Assembly: GCA_038243395.1 (NCBI GenBank)
Contig: JBBSRC010000006.1
Span: forward strand, 1-64,000
Length of the DNA: 64,000 nt
Source: Gelidibacter sp038243395
GTDB taxonomy: Bacteria > Bacteroidota > Bacteroidia > Flavobacteriales > Flavobacteriaceae
Reading direction: 5' to 3'
The position numbers were made by a program, and so were the translations under genes. Shown one piece after another: positions 34,256 to 43,244 of the stretch. The notes under the pieces are model-generated. The model was not told where the DNA came from and made no database searches. It saw only the letters and a program-made list of their open reading frames with translations. Every line of letters starts with the position of its first letter. Within the stretch, counting starts at the first letter, position 1.

Positions 34256-35446
34256 ATGCCGAAAATTTCAAAGAAAGGGCAATTAATGCCTTCTTCACCC
34301 ATCAGAAAGTTAGTACCCTACGCTGAACAAGCATATAAAGAAGGTAAAACTGTATATCACTTAAATATAGGGCAACCAGATATCAAAACTCCAGAAATAG
34401 CATTGGACGCTGTACGAGTGCATTCTTTGGATATTTTAGCCTATACACGCTCTGAAGGTTCTGAAGGCTACAGAAAAAAAATAGCCGAATATTATGCTAA
34501 AAACGACATTCACGTTAGCCATAGGGATATCATTGTAACCACTGGGGGCAGCGAGGCTTTACTCTTTGCTTTTGGGAGTATCATGGATTCCGGTGATGAA
34601 ATCATTATCCCTGAACCATTTTACGCCAATTATAATGGCTTTTCCACGGCTTCGGATATCAAAGTCGTGCCGGTCATTTCAAAAATAGAAGATAATTTCG
34701 CCTTACCTGCCATTGCAGAATTTGAAAAACTGATTACCGATAAAACAAAGGCGATTTTAATTTGCAACCCCGGGAATCCTACCGGTTATCTTTACTCCAA
34801 GACAGAAATTAAACAACTGGCAGATCTCGTAAAAAAACACGACCTGTTCCTTATTGCTGATGAAGTTTATAGAGAGTTTGTTTATGATGGCAATGAATTT
34901 TATTCCATTATGCAGGAAGAAGGCTTGGAAGATTATGCCATCATGATTGATTCAGTATCTAAGCGCTATAGCATGTGCGGTGCAAGAATTGGTTATTTCG
35001 TTTCAAGAAATAAAGAAGTTATCCAAACTGCTCTTAAGTTTGCTCAAGCCCGATTGAGTCCACCTACCTTAGCTCAAATTGCAAGTGAAGCGGCTCTTGA
35101 CACTCCTCAAAGCTACTTTGATGACGTTATTGAAGAATATGTAAAAAGAAGAGACACCCTCATCAGGGAGTTAAAAAAGATCGATGGGCTTAAGGTTGCT
35201 GAACCAAAAGGCGCTTTTTATTGTATTGTAGAATTGCCAATTAAAAGTGCCGATCATTTTGCACAATGGTTGTTGGAAAGCTATGATTATAATAAACAAA
35301 CAGTCATGGTGGCTCCTGCCGCTGGGTTTTATTCGACGCCAAATACTGGATTGAATCAAATTAGAATCGCTTATGTTCTTAATGAAGAGAGCTTAATTAA
35401 AGCCGTTCATATTTTAAAAGAAGCCTTAAAAGTTTATCCTAACTAG
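34256..35446 (+). CDS. Class I/II pyridoxal-phosphate aminotransferase
   Basis: 396 residues. Fold type I motifs: LNIGQPDIKTP, YTRSEGSEGYRKKIAEYY, TTGGSEALLFAFG, CNPGNPTGYLYS, IADEVYREFVYDG and the PLP-lysine in SVSKRYSMCGARIGY (about residue 236). Closest in character to aspartate/aromatic aminotransferases of the AspC Ib/Ic type. Co-transcribed with murB: its stop overlaps the murB GTG by one base. Substrate (Asp, Tyr/Phe or kynurenine) cannot be fixed from sequence alone. Confidence 0.92.
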   Translation: MPKISKKGQLMPSSPIRKLVPYAEQAYKEGKTVYHLNIGQPDIKTPEIALDAVRVHSLDILAYTRSEGSEGYRKKIAEYYAKNDIHVSHRDIIVTTGGSEALLFAFGSIMDSGDEIIIPEPFYANYNGFSTASDIKVVPVISKIEDNFALPAIAEFEKLITDKTKAILICNPGNPTGYLYSKTEIKQLADLVKKHDLFLIADEVYREFVYDGNEFYSIMQEEGLEDYAIMIDSVSKRYSMCGARIGYFVSRNKEVIQTALKFAQARLSPPTLAQIASEAALDTPQSYFDDVIEEYVKRRDTLIRELKKIDGLKVAEPKGAFYCIVELPIKSADHFAQWLLESYDYNKQTVMVAPAAGFYSTPNTGLNQIRIAYVLNEESLIKAVHILKEALKVYPN

Positions 35447-36459
35447 TGTACATTCAAGAAAACATATCTTTAAAACCCTATAACACCTTTGGGTTAAATG
35501 CGCATGCACGTTATTTTGTAAAGGTTGAAAGCATTGAGGACTTAAAAGCAGTTTTAAGCTTGGATGCCTATCCGAACAAATTCATTCTTGGTGGTGGCAG
35601 TAATATGTTACTTACCAAAGATTTAGATTGCTTAGTAATTTTTGTGGCTTTGAAAGGCATTAAAATAGTTGACGAAAAAGAAAACGAAGTTCTAGTCAAA
35701 GCAGGTTCCGGTGAAAATTGGCATCAATTTGTCTTGTTCTGTTTGGAGCATAATTTTGGAGGCATAGAAAATTTGTCCTTAATTCCAGGGAATGTTGGCG
35801 CTGCTCCCATTCAAAATATTGGTGCGTATGGCGTGGAGTTAAAAGATGTTTTTGAATCGTGCGAAGCATTGAACATTCATACGAAAAAAATTGAAACTTT
35901 TAATAAAGAAGAATGTCAATTTGGGTATCGCGAATCAGTATTTAAACAAGACAAAAAGAACAGTTATGTTATCGTAAGCACAACTTTAAGATTAACGAAA
36001 TCTCAGCATCATTTGCATATGGAGTACGGTGCTATTACTGCAGAATTAAAAGCGATGGGGATATTAAATCCAACTATACAAGACATTTCAAAAGCAGTGA
36101 TTTCGATTAGGGAAAGTAAACTCCCAAATCCTAAGGAGATTGGTAACAGTGGTAGTTTCTTTAAAAACCCTGTTATTACCATAGCTCATTTTGAAAAGCT
36201 TCAACTCAACTTTCCAGAAATACCGAGTTATGTGGTATCTCCAGACGAAATTAAAGTGCCAGCAGGTTGGCTGATTGAAAAATCAGGTTTTAAGGGTAAA
36301 GTTTTTAACGACTATGGTGTTCATAAAAAGCAGGCTTTGGTCTTAGTCAATTACGGAAATGCTAAAGGATCGGACATTCATGATTTAGCCATTCTCATTC
36401 AAAACACCATCCAGCAAATCTTCGGGATATCAATTGAAACAGAAGTTAATATTATATAA
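35446..36459 (+). CDS. murB: UDP-N-acetylenolpyruvoylglucosamine reductase
   Basis: 337 residues, GTG start sharing a base with the upstream stop (TAGTG). FAD-binding motif ILGGGSNMLLT, NLSLIPGNVGAAPIQNIGAYGVE, catalytic Ser in GNSGSFFKNP and a C-terminal Glu region. Length and sequence fit the type I (E. coli-like) MurB. Makes UDP-MurNAc for peptidoglycan. Followed by a terminator that nearly abuts the stop codon. Confidence 0.96.
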   Translation: MYIQENISLKPYNTFGLNAHARYFVKVESIEDLKAVLSLDAYPNKFILGGGSNMLLTKDLDCLVIFVALKGIKIVDEKENEVLVKAGSGENWHQFVLFCLEHNFGGIENLSLIPGNVGAAPIQNIGAYGVELKDVFESCEALNIHTKKIETFNKEECQFGYRESVFKQDKKNSYVIVSTTLRLTKSQHHLHMEYGAITAELKAMGILNPTIQDISKAVISIRESKLPNPKEIGNSGSFFKNPVITIAHFEKLQLNFPEIPSYVVSPDEIKVPAGWLIEKSGFKGKVFNDYGVHKKQALVLVNYGNAKGSDIHDLAILIQNTIQQIFGISIETEVNII

Positions 36460-36492
36460 AAAGGCTTCAGAATTGTTTTCTGAAGCCTTAAA
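36459..36492 (+). terminator. Terminator after murB
   Basis: AAGGCTTCAG / CTGAAGCCTT stem with an AATTGTTTT loop, flanked by A- and T-rich sequence, starting at the murB stop codon. The following 213 bases to the sigma factor start contain no gene. Confidence 0.8.
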
Positions 36493-36705
36493 ATAAATAC
36501 TATAGTCTCAATTGAAAAAGCTATTAATCAAATATCTCTTAGAAGAAGAATACTCGACACTATAGATATCACTACAATATTAAAAGAATAAACTCGTTTA
36601 TTCGTAAATTTGCCGTCTAATAATTTATATACGTCCATTACTAGTATATGGACTTTTTAAACGTTACATTAAATTAAATTTTAACTTTCGAGCCATACAT
36701 TAGAT

Positions 36706-37236
36706 TTGAGCTATTCATTAGAAGAACATATTGTAGAACTCCTCGAGAAAGGAGATCAAGCCGCGATTAATTTACTTTATGAAAATTATTCTGACAGTCT
36801 CTACGGCGTTATTTTAAAAATAACCAAAAACGAAGAGGTCGCTCAGGACGCCTTACAGGAAAGTTTTGTGAAGATTTGGAGGAATGCAAAAAAATATGAT
36901 TCAAAAAAAGCAAAGCTTTTTACATGGCTTTACAGAATTGCCCGTAACACCGCTATTGATAAGCTGAGAAGTTTCAATAATCGATTTCTGAAAGAAGTCC
37001 AAATTGATAAATCAGACGTATATATATTACCAACTGCAAGTTTAAATCAAGACGTGATTGATTTAAAGGAGCATGTTACCAAACTCGAAGAAAAGTACCA
37101 AATAGTTCTGAATGCTTTATTTTTTGAAGGCATGACGCAACAAGAAGCTAGTGATGAATTAGATATTCCGTTAGGTACTATAAAATCTAGGTTGAAAATT
37201 GGTTTGAGAGATTTAAGAAAAATCTTCAACGATTAA
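36706..37236 (+). CDS. ECF RNA polymerase sigma factor (paired with RskA-type anti-sigma)
   Basis: 176 residues from a TTG start at 36706; no ATG is available before sigma region 2. Region 2: AINLLYENYSDSLYGVIL and AQDALQESFVKIWRNA with KLFTWLYRIARNTAIDKLR; region 4: LEEKYQIVLNALFFEGMTQQEASDELDIPLGTIKSRLKIGL. It belongs to the SigK/RpoE-like ECF groups with membrane anti-sigma factors. Anti-sigma gene follows 11 bases later. Confidence 0.93.
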   Translation: MSYSLEEHIVELLEKGDQAAINLLYENYSDSLYGVILKITKNEEVAQDALQESFVKIWRNAKKYDSKKAKLFTWLYRIARNTAIDKLRSFNNRFLKEVQIDKSDVYILPTASLNQDVIDLKEHVTKLEEKYQIVLNALFFEGMTQQEASDELDIPLGTIKSRLKIGLRDLRKIFND

Positions 37237-37247
37237 AGATTATAAAA

Positions 37248-38054
37248 ATGGAAAAAAAATTGCAAGTTTTTATGGAATCGAGCCTATTGGATAACTATAT
37301 CTTAGGCACCACAACTCCTAATCAAAATTTAGAAGTTGAAAGCTATATTGCGGAGTTTCCAGAAGTCAAAGCAGAATATGAAAGACTTCAGGACAATTTA
37401 GAAATATTAGCGAAGGCAAATACAATAGAGGCACCAAAATATATTTTGAATGCCATTATTGATGAAATTACAGATGACATACCGGTTATCCACATGTCAT
37501 CATCTCCCACGCACAAGAGTGCCCCTTGGTTTAGCATTGCAGCAAGTATTGTGGCTCTAGTTTTTGGAGGCTCATCGTATTTACTTTATGAACAAAATCA
37601 ATCCTTGACCCTCGAAAATCAAGTTGTAATAGATGAGATTTTCGACCTTCGAAATGATATAGAAGACAATAACACCAAACTTGAGAATGTTATGCTTCAG
37701 TTTATGAAGTTGAATAATCCTGAGACTGAGAAATACGTTTTGAGAGGAAATTCAAGAGCTAAAAATCTTAAAACTGTGGCTTATATCAATGCAGTTGATA
37801 AAACATCTATGATTGATGTGGTTTCTTTACCAAAACTTCCAGAAAATCAAACTTATCAAATCTGGGCTGAGCTTCAGGATCGAATGGTAAATCTTGGAAT
37901 TATTGACGAATCAGAACGCAACAGTTTACGTACTATTCCATACATGGAGAACGCACTCGGACTAAGTATTACCATAGAACCACAATCTGGATCAACTATT
38001 AATAATACACATACAGAGAATTCTGTGGCGGAAATCATTTTGAAAAACAAATAA
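37248..38054 (+). CDS. RskA-type anti-sigma factor
   Basis: 268 residues: an N-terminal zinc-less anti-sigma domain (about 1-75; LLDNYILGTTTPNQNLEVESYI), one transmembrane helix (FSIAASIVALVFGGSSYLLY, about 90-112), a short coiled coil (about 115-150), and a C-terminal RskA domain (VVSLPKLPENQTYQIWAEL...LGLSITIEPQSGS). It should hold the partner sigma factor at the inner membrane and respond to an exported signal. Confidence 0.9.
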   Translation: MEKKLQVFMESSLLDNYILGTTTPNQNLEVESYIAEFPEVKAEYERLQDNLEILAKANTIEAPKYILNAIIDEITDDIPVIHMSSSPTHKSAPWFSIAASIVALVFGGSSYLLYEQNQSLTLENQVVIDEIFDLRNDIEDNNTKLENVMLQFMKLNNPETEKYVLRGNSRAKNLKTVAYINAVDKTSMIDVVSLPKLPENQTYQIWAELQDRMVNLGIIDESERNSLRTIPYMENALGLSITIEPQSGSTINNTHTENSVAEIILKNK

Positions 38055-38084
38055 ATAGGATCAACTTTAGGTCTAATTTAAGCT

Positions 38085-38111
38085 AACCACCCTCCATAGG
38101 GTGGTTTTTTT
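38085..38111 (+). terminator. Terminator after the anti-sigma gene
   Basis: AACCACCCT-ccat-AGGGTGGTT followed by a T-tract, 31 bases after the stop codon. Confidence 0.88.
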
Positions 38112-38171
38112 ATGGTTAGTAACTCTCAAGTTTCTCTCTCGTTTATTTGATTAAAAATTGTTTAAATGCAT

Positions 38172-38179
38172 TATCTTTG
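38172..38179 (+). promoter_or_regulatory. -7 promoter element
   Basis: TATCTTTG matches TAnnTTTG, 15 bases before the ATG at 38195, with a TTTG (38146-38149) 22 bases upstream. It supports the ATG at 38195 as start, since a start at 38147 would lie upstream of transcription. Confidence 0.5.
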
Positions 38180-38194
38180 TATAAATTTTATAGA

Positions 38195-38398
38195 ATGAAA
38201 CTCTTACTCATTACATTAATTCTTTTAGGACTAGCTGTTGCTGGGATTGCTATTAAAATATGGGCAAAAAAAGACGGTAAATTTGCGGGCACTTGTGCCA
38301 GTCAAAATCCTATGCTCAATAAGGAAGGCACCCCATGTGGATTTTGTGGAAAAGCTCCGGATCAATTTGAAAACTGTAACGAACCGCAACATTCTTAG
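38195..38398 (+). CDS. Small Cys-rich membrane-anchored protein
   Basis: 67 residues from ATG 38195. One hydrophobic N-terminal helix (LLLITLILLGLAVAGIAIKIW) is followed by KKDGKFAGTCASQNPMLNKEGTPCGFCGKAPDQFENC with four cysteines. Such small proteins are common in Bacteroidota and often annotated 'membrane or secreted protein'; the Cys pattern might bind metal or form disulfides. The glycosyltransferase gene begins six bases later, so they are probably co-transcribed. Confidence 0.8.
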   Translation: MKLLLITLILLGLAVAGIAIKIWAKKDGKFAGTCASQNPMLNKEGTPCGFCGKAPDQFENCNEPQHS

Positions 38399-38404
38399 GG
38401 GTTA

Positions 38405-39517
38405 ATGATTATATTACATGTGCTTTTCTACATCTTTGTTGTAGTTATTTCTGTTCAAATTTTTTTTTATGCCTTCGTTTTTTCTAAAGTAAAACAGAAA
38501 AAAGTTGGCTCCGTTATTTCACATAAGCCACCAATATCCGTGGTTGTTTGCGCAAAAAATGAAGCTGAAAATTTAGAAATATTCTTGCCTTATATACTAA
38601 AACAAGATTATCCAAATTTTGAATTGGTATTGATAAATGACAGTTCTACGGATAAGACTTTAAATGTCATGGAACGTTTTAAGGCAATTCATAGCAATAT
38701 TAAAATTGTCGATGTAAAAAGCATTGAAACTTTCTGGGGAAATAAAAAATATGCGCTTACTTTAGGCATTAAATCCGCAACCCATAACCGTCTGTTATTT
38801 ACTGATGCAGATTGCAAACCAGCCTCCAATCAATGGATCAGTGAGATGAACAGTAATTTCTCTCGCGATCATCAAATCGTTTTGGGTTATGGAGGTTATG
38901 CGAAAGTCAAAAAATCGTATCTGAACAAATTGATCCGCTTTGAAACTTTAATGACTGCTATTCAATATTTTTCATATGCTAAGTTAGGTCAACCCTATAT
39001 GGGCGTTGGAAGAAATTTAGCCTATACCAAAGAGCTATTTTTTGAAGCTCGTGGTTTTATGGATCATATGAACATCAAATCTGGTGATGACGATCTGTTT
39101 GTAAATCAAATTGCTTCTGCACAAAACACTACTATTTGTTTAGCCAAAAACAGCTTTACCGAGTCGATTCCAAAAAAGTCATTTAATGAGTGGATGGTTC
39201 AAAAGCGCAGACATATATCGACAGCAAAGCATTACAAACCGAAACATAAGGCAATGTTGTCCTTGTTCTTCATTTCACAATTCCTGTTTTTTTTATTGAG
39301 TGTTATACTACTCAGTGCCCTGTTTTATTGGAAAATAGTGCTTGGATTAATCGCAATTAGATATATAACCCTATTTGTATCCATGATTTTAGCTGCGAAA
39401 AAATTAGAAGAAAAAGATCTTGTTCCTTTCTTCCCTTTTCTTGAAATATTTTTAATTGCAGTGCAATTTTCTATCTTTATGAAAAATATCATTTCAAAAC
39501 CAACGCATTGGAAATAA
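38405..39517 (+). CDS. Family 2 glycosyltransferase, membrane-bound
   Basis: 370 residues. N-terminal transmembrane helix (about 1-27), then a GT-A domain: ISVVVCAKNEAENLEIFLP, LINDSSTDKT, LLFTDADCKP (DxD), GVGRNLAYTKELF and the QKRRH element (Q/RxxRW-like), ending in two or three C-terminal membrane helices (about 283-360). A processive or polyprenyl-phosphate sugar transferase at the inner membrane is expected. Its stop overlaps the next sigma factor gene by 10 bases. Confidence 0.88.
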   Translation: MIILHVLFYIFVVVISVQIFFYAFVFSKVKQKKVGSVISHKPPISVVVCAKNEAENLEIFLPYILKQDYPNFELVLINDSSTDKTLNVMERFKAIHSNIKIVDVKSIETFWGNKKYALTLGIKSATHNRLLFTDADCKPASNQWISEMNSNFSRDHQIVLGYGGYAKVKKSYLNKLIRFETLMTAIQYFSYAKLGQPYMGVGRNLAYTKELFFEARGFMDHMNIKSGDDDLFVNQIASAQNTTICLAKNSFTESIPKKSFNEWMVQKRRHISTAKHYKPKHKAMLSLFFISQFLFFLLSVILLSALFYWKIVLGLIAIRYITLFVSMILAAKKLEEKDLVPFFPFLEIFLIAVQFSIFMKNIISKPTHWK

Positions 39518-40050
39518 AGGAAATTATCAAAAACGCAAAAAAAAATGAACAGTCGGCATTTAATGCGTTATTGGATTTTTTTTGGAATGATGTTTACGGT
39601 TTTCAATTAAAGCGGACCGAAAACGAGAATGACGCTGAGGATATTGCGATACAGACCTTTTCTAAGGCCTTCGACAAAATTGATACTTATAATGAAGATT
39701 TTGAGTTTAAAACATGGTTGATTACCATTTCTAAAAACATTCATATTGATTTAATAAGAAAACGGAAATCTTCCATTCCCAAGTCCAGGCATAATGACAA
39801 TGACAATTTTCATAATATAATTGATGAATCTCCTTCTCCCGAAGATAAACTCATTACCGAGCAAAACCTGGCGAAACTACTCCGAGATATTAAAAAGTTA
39901 AAACCACATTATCAAGAAGTTATTAATTTGAGATATTTTCAGGAATTGACTTATAAGGAGATTTCTGAAGAACTTAATGAGCCCATCAATAATGTCAAGG
40001 TTAAGCTTTTAAGAGCAAAAAAATTACTAGCCGAGATAATTACTAAATAG
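39508..40050 (+). CDS. ECF sigma factor without an adjacent anti-sigma gene
   Basis: 180 residues from a TTG at 39508 that overlaps the end of the glycosyltransferase gene. Region 2: AFNALLDFFWNDVYGFQL, NDAEDIAIQTFSKAFDKI and FKTWLITISKNIHIDLIRK; region 4: LKPHYQEVINLRYFQELTYKEISEELNEPINNVKVKLLRAKK. No anti-sigma factor is encoded next to it; neighbours are a glycosyltransferase and an Nramp-like transporter. It may act as an always-available ECF factor of the kind found in conserved flavobacterial operons. Confidence 0.9.
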   Translation: MEIKEIIKNAKKNEQSAFNALLDFFWNDVYGFQLKRTENENDAEDIAIQTFSKAFDKIDTYNEDFEFKTWLITISKNIHIDLIRKRKSSIPKSRHNDNDNFHNIIDESPSPEDKLITEQNLAKLLRDIKKLKPHYQEVINLRYFQELTYKEISEELNEPINNVKVKLLRAKKLLAEIITK

Positions 40051-40052
40051 TA

Positions 40053-41267
40053 GTGCGAATCAGCTTTAAAAAAATAGGGCCCGGTTTATTATTTGCCGGC
40101 GCTGCTATTGGCGTTTCCCATCTGGTACAATCTACAAGAGCTGGAGCAGATTTTGGCTATGGTCTTATTTGGGCTTTAATTCTGGTGCATATCTTTAAAT
40201 ATCCATTTTTCCAATTTGGTCCACGATACGCTTTGGCAACTGGCGAAAGTTTATTGGACGGTTATAGAAGACTTGGTAAAGGTGTTTTAATCCTTTATTT
40301 CCTTATCACATTTACGACAATGTTTACCATTCAAACGGCGGTAACGATCGTAACTGCTGGAATTGCCTCTTCGCTTTTTGGCGATTTTATTTCCACAGAA
40401 TTATGGACCATCATTATTCTCTTCATTTGCGCGCTTGTTTTGATTAAAGGAAAATATAAATTTCTGGATCAATTAATGAAGATCATCATTATTACACTGA
40501 CTATAAGTACAGTTGTCGCTGTGATTTTAGCGTTAAACACTAGTGGAAATTCGCCTTCATTTGCGCAAGTCCTGCCAAAAAACGCTTTAGAAATCGGTTT
40601 TTTAATTGCATTTATGGGTTGGATGCCAGCACCCTTGGATGTTTCGGTATGGCAATCACTTTGGGCTCTTGAAAAACAAAAAGTTAATAAAGATTACGGA
40701 GTAAAATCATCACTATTCGATTTTAACATCGGTTATGTGGCAACAATTATTATTGGACTAGGGTTTACTGCACTTGGCGCATTAATCATGTTTCAAAGTG
40801 GAGATACCTTCAGCGATAAAGCTGGTGAATTTTCCAACCAACTCATCGCAATGTACACAAAAAGCTTAGGAAATTGGTCCTATCTAATTATTGGGGTGGC
40901 AGCCTTTACCACGATGTTCAGTACAACATTAACCACTTTAGACGCCTCGCCAAGAACTATGGCAAGAACTTCAGAATTGCTGTTTGGAAATCTTTCTAAA
41001 CATTATTATGTAATGTGGATTATTATTTTGATTGCGGGAACAGTTTCGATATTCTTCTTTTTGGGTTCAGAAATGGGTCTTCTCATACAAGTGGCCACAA
41101 TAATTTCATTTTTAACGGCTCCATTTTATGCCATCGTCAATTATATGCTCATCAGCAGTAAACATACCCCTGCCCAATGGCGTCCATCCCTCACAATGCA
41201 TATACTAAGTTGGTTAGGAATTCTATTTTTAATAGGATTTAGCATTTGGTATCTCACCACACTATAA
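40053..41267 (+). CDS. Nramp-family-like transporter lacking canonical metal-binding motifs
   Basis: 404 residues, about 11 membrane helices, GTG start two bases after the sigma factor stop. The Nramp fold is recognisable (GPGLLFAGAAIGVSHLVQSTRAGA; FQFGPRYALATGESLLDGYRR; FTTMFSTTLTTLDASPRTMART). In place of the usual DPGN in helix 1 it has VSHLVQ, and in place of MPH in helix 6 it has WMPAPLD. Those residues bind Mn/Fe in classical MntH, so substrate or mechanism probably differs, perhaps Mg2+ or another solute. Inner membrane. Confidence 0.85.
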   Translation: MRISFKKIGPGLLFAGAAIGVSHLVQSTRAGADFGYGLIWALILVHIFKYPFFQFGPRYALATGESLLDGYRRLGKGVLILYFLITFTTMFTIQTAVTIVTAGIASSLFGDFISTELWTIIILFICALVLIKGKYKFLDQLMKIIIITLTISTVVAVILALNTSGNSPSFAQVLPKNALEIGFLIAFMGWMPAPLDVSVWQSLWALEKQKVNKDYGVKSSLFDFNIGYVATIIIGLGFTALGALIMFQSGDTFSDKAGEFSNQLIAMYTKSLGNWSYLIIGVAAFTTMFSTTLTTLDASPRTMARTSELLFGNLSKHYYVMWIIILIAGTVSIFFFLGSEMGLLIQVATIISFLTAPFYAIVNYMLISSKHTPAQWRPSLTMHILSWLGILFLIGFSIWYLTTL

Positions 41268-41290
41268 TATATATTTACAATTTTACTTTG

Positions 41291-41298
41291 TATCTTTG
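41291..41298 (+). promoter_or_regulatory. -7 promoter element upstream of lipA
   Basis: TATCTTTG matches TAnnTTTG, 20 bases before the lipA ATG at 41319. Confidence 0.45.
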
Positions 41299-41318
41299 TG
41301 ATTGAAAATCCCTATTGA

Positions 41319-42197
41319 ATGAGTACAGAAACTACAACAAAAATAATTCCCGAACGTCAACCAAAACCAAAATGGTTAAGAGTAAAATTACCAACAGGTA
41401 AAAAATACACAGAACTTAGAAGTTTAGTCGACAAGTATAGTTTAAATACCATCTGTACGTCTGGAAGTTGCCCCAATATGGGAGAATGTTGGGGAGAAGG
41501 AACCGCGACATTCATGATTTTAGGAAATATTTGTACGCGTTCATGTGGTTTTTGTGGTGTAAAAACTGGGCGTCCTGAAACCTTAGATTGGGATGAACCC
41601 GAAAAAGTTGCGCGTTCCATAAAACTCATGAGCATTAAGCATGCAGTTTTAACCAGTGTTGACCGAGATGATATAAAAGACATGGGAAGTATCATGTGGT
41701 CCGAAACGGTAAAAGCAGTACGACGCATGAATCCTGAAATTACTTTGGAAACTTTAATTCCTGACTTCCAGGGCATAGAACAGCATATCGATAGAATCGT
41801 TGATGTGGCTCCAGAAGTGGTATCGCATAATATTGAAACCGTTAGAAGGTTGACCCGTGAAGTAAGAATCCAGGCCAAATATGATCGCAGTTTAGGAGTT
41901 CTAAAATATTTAAAATCACAAGGGCAACGTCGTACAAAATCTGGCATTATGCTCGGTCTTGGAGAAACTCGCGAAGAAGTTATTGAAACTCTTCATGATT
42001 TGAGAGCTAACGATGTGGATGTGGTTACCATCGGACAATATTTGCAACCGAGTAAAAAGCATTTACCCGTGAAACAATTTATACTTCCCGATCAATTTAA
42101 AGAATACGAAACTATAGGATTAGATCTTGGATTCAGACATGTTGAAAGTAGTGCTTTGGTAAGATCTTCTTACAAGGCTCAAAAACACATCCACTAA
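41319..42197 (+). CDS. lipA: Lipoyl synthase
   Basis: 292 residues. Auxiliary iron-sulfur cluster motif CTSGSCPNMGEC (CX4CX5C, about residues 46-57) and radical-SAM motif CTRSCGFC (CX3CX2C), then VLTSVDRDD, SHNIETV and MLGLGETREEV; the C-terminal RSSY Ser is present (ALVRSSYKA). Inserts sulfur into octanoylated E2 domains. It overlaps the next gene by one base (TAATG). Confidence 0.97.
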   Translation: MSTETTTKIIPERQPKPKWLRVKLPTGKKYTELRSLVDKYSLNTICTSGSCPNMGECWGEGTATFMILGNICTRSCGFCGVKTGRPETLDWDEPEKVARSIKLMSIKHAVLTSVDRDDIKDMGSIMWSETVKAVRRMNPEITLETLIPDFQGIEQHIDRIVDVAPEVVSHNIETVRRLTREVRIQAKYDRSLGVLKYLKSQGQRRTKSGIMLGLGETREEVIETLHDLRANDVDVVTIGQYLQPSKKHLPVKQFILPDQFKEYETIGLDLGFRHVESSALVRSSYKAQKHIH

Positions 42198-43192
42198 TGA
42201 CCAGGGTTGCTATTAATGGATTTGGACGAATTGGTCGCCGTGTATTTCGACTTATTCTAGAGCGCAGTGACATTTATGTAGTTGCGGTGAATGACTTGGC
42301 AGATACCAGAACTTTAAGTCACCTGTTAAAATATGACAGTATTCATGGCGTATTAAAGAATACCATTTCTTTTGATGAAAATCACATCATTATAGATGAT
42401 CAAAAGGTTCCTTTACTGAACCATAAAGAAATTGATGAAATTGATTGGACCCCGTACAACGTTGATTTTGTCATTGAATCCACAGGAAAGTTCAAAACTA
42501 TTGAAGAATTAGAAAAACACATTAAAAATGGGGCTAAAAAAGTTATTTTATCTGTTCCTCCTGCAGATGATTCCATAAAAACCATCGTTCTTGGCGTTAA
42601 CGATGATATCTTGACTGGCGAGGAAACCATTATCTCAAACGCCTCCTGTACTACGAATAATGCAGCGCCGATGATTGCGGTCATTGATGAACTTTGCGGC
42701 ATCAAACAGGCTTATATAACAACGGTACATTCTTATACCACCGATCAAAGTTTACATGATCAACCACATAAAGATTTAAGACGCGCAAGAGCTGCGGGTC
42801 AATCTATTGTTCCAACTACGACAGGTGCTGCTAAGGCACTGACCAAGATTTTTCCGAAATTAAACGATGTAATTGGGGGTTGTGGTATTCGGGTCCCTGT
42901 TGCCAACGGTTCTTTAACTGACGTCACTCTAAATGTTGAAAGAACAGTCTCTATTGAAGATATTAATCTAGCTTTTAAAAAGGCCTCAGAAGCGCATTTA
43001 AAAGGTATTTTAGAGTACACTGAAGACCCCATCGTATCCATTGATATCGTTGGGAATCCGCACTCTTGTATCTTTGATTCTCAAATGACTTCTGTCATTG
43101 GAAATATGATCAAAATTATAGGTTGGTACGATAATGAAACTGGTTATTCTAGTCGAATCATTGATTTAATCTGCAATTTGTCGAAGAAATAG
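42197..43192 (+). CDS. gap: Type I glyceraldehyde-3-phosphate dehydrogenase
   Basis: 331 residues. Rossmann motif VAINGFGRIGRRVFR, active site SNASCTTNNAAP (Cys about 151), HSYTTDQ and GAAKALTKIFPKLN, with WYDNETGYSSRIIDL near the end. Standard homotetrameric NAD(P)-dependent GAPDH. Coupling to lipA by overlapping stop and start is unusual for a glycolytic gene and suggests a secondary paralogue expressed with lipoate metabolism; whether another gap exists lies outside the window. Confidence 0.95.
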   Translation: MTRVAINGFGRIGRRVFRLILERSDIYVVAVNDLADTRTLSHLLKYDSIHGVLKNTISFDENHIIIDDQKVPLLNHKEIDEIDWTPYNVDFVIESTGKFKTIEELEKHIKNGAKKVILSVPPADDSIKTIVLGVNDDILTGEETIISNASCTTNNAAPMIAVIDELCGIKQAYITTVHSYTTDQSLHDQPHKDLRRARAAGQSIVPTTTGAAKALTKIFPKLNDVIGGCGIRVPVANGSLTDVTLNVERTVSIEDINLAFKKASEAHLKGILEYTEDPIVSIDIVGNPHSCIFDSQMTSVIGNMIKIIGWYDNETGYSSRIIDLICNLSKK

Positions 43193-43214
43193 ATTACTTT
43201 GTCGAATAAATAAT

Positions 43215-43222
43215 TATATTTG
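43215..43222 (+). promoter_or_regulatory. -7 promoter element upstream of the hybrid histidine kinase
   Basis: TATATTTG matches TAnnTTTG, 22 bases before the ATG at 43245. Confidence 0.45.
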
Positions 43223-43244
43223 TTTTTTCATAAAGTGACCAGAA

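Noticed and set aside
41357..41947. A 196-codon frame antisense to lipA
   Set aside because: LipA is unmistakable on the plus strand; the antisense frame arises from codon bias and shows no domain.
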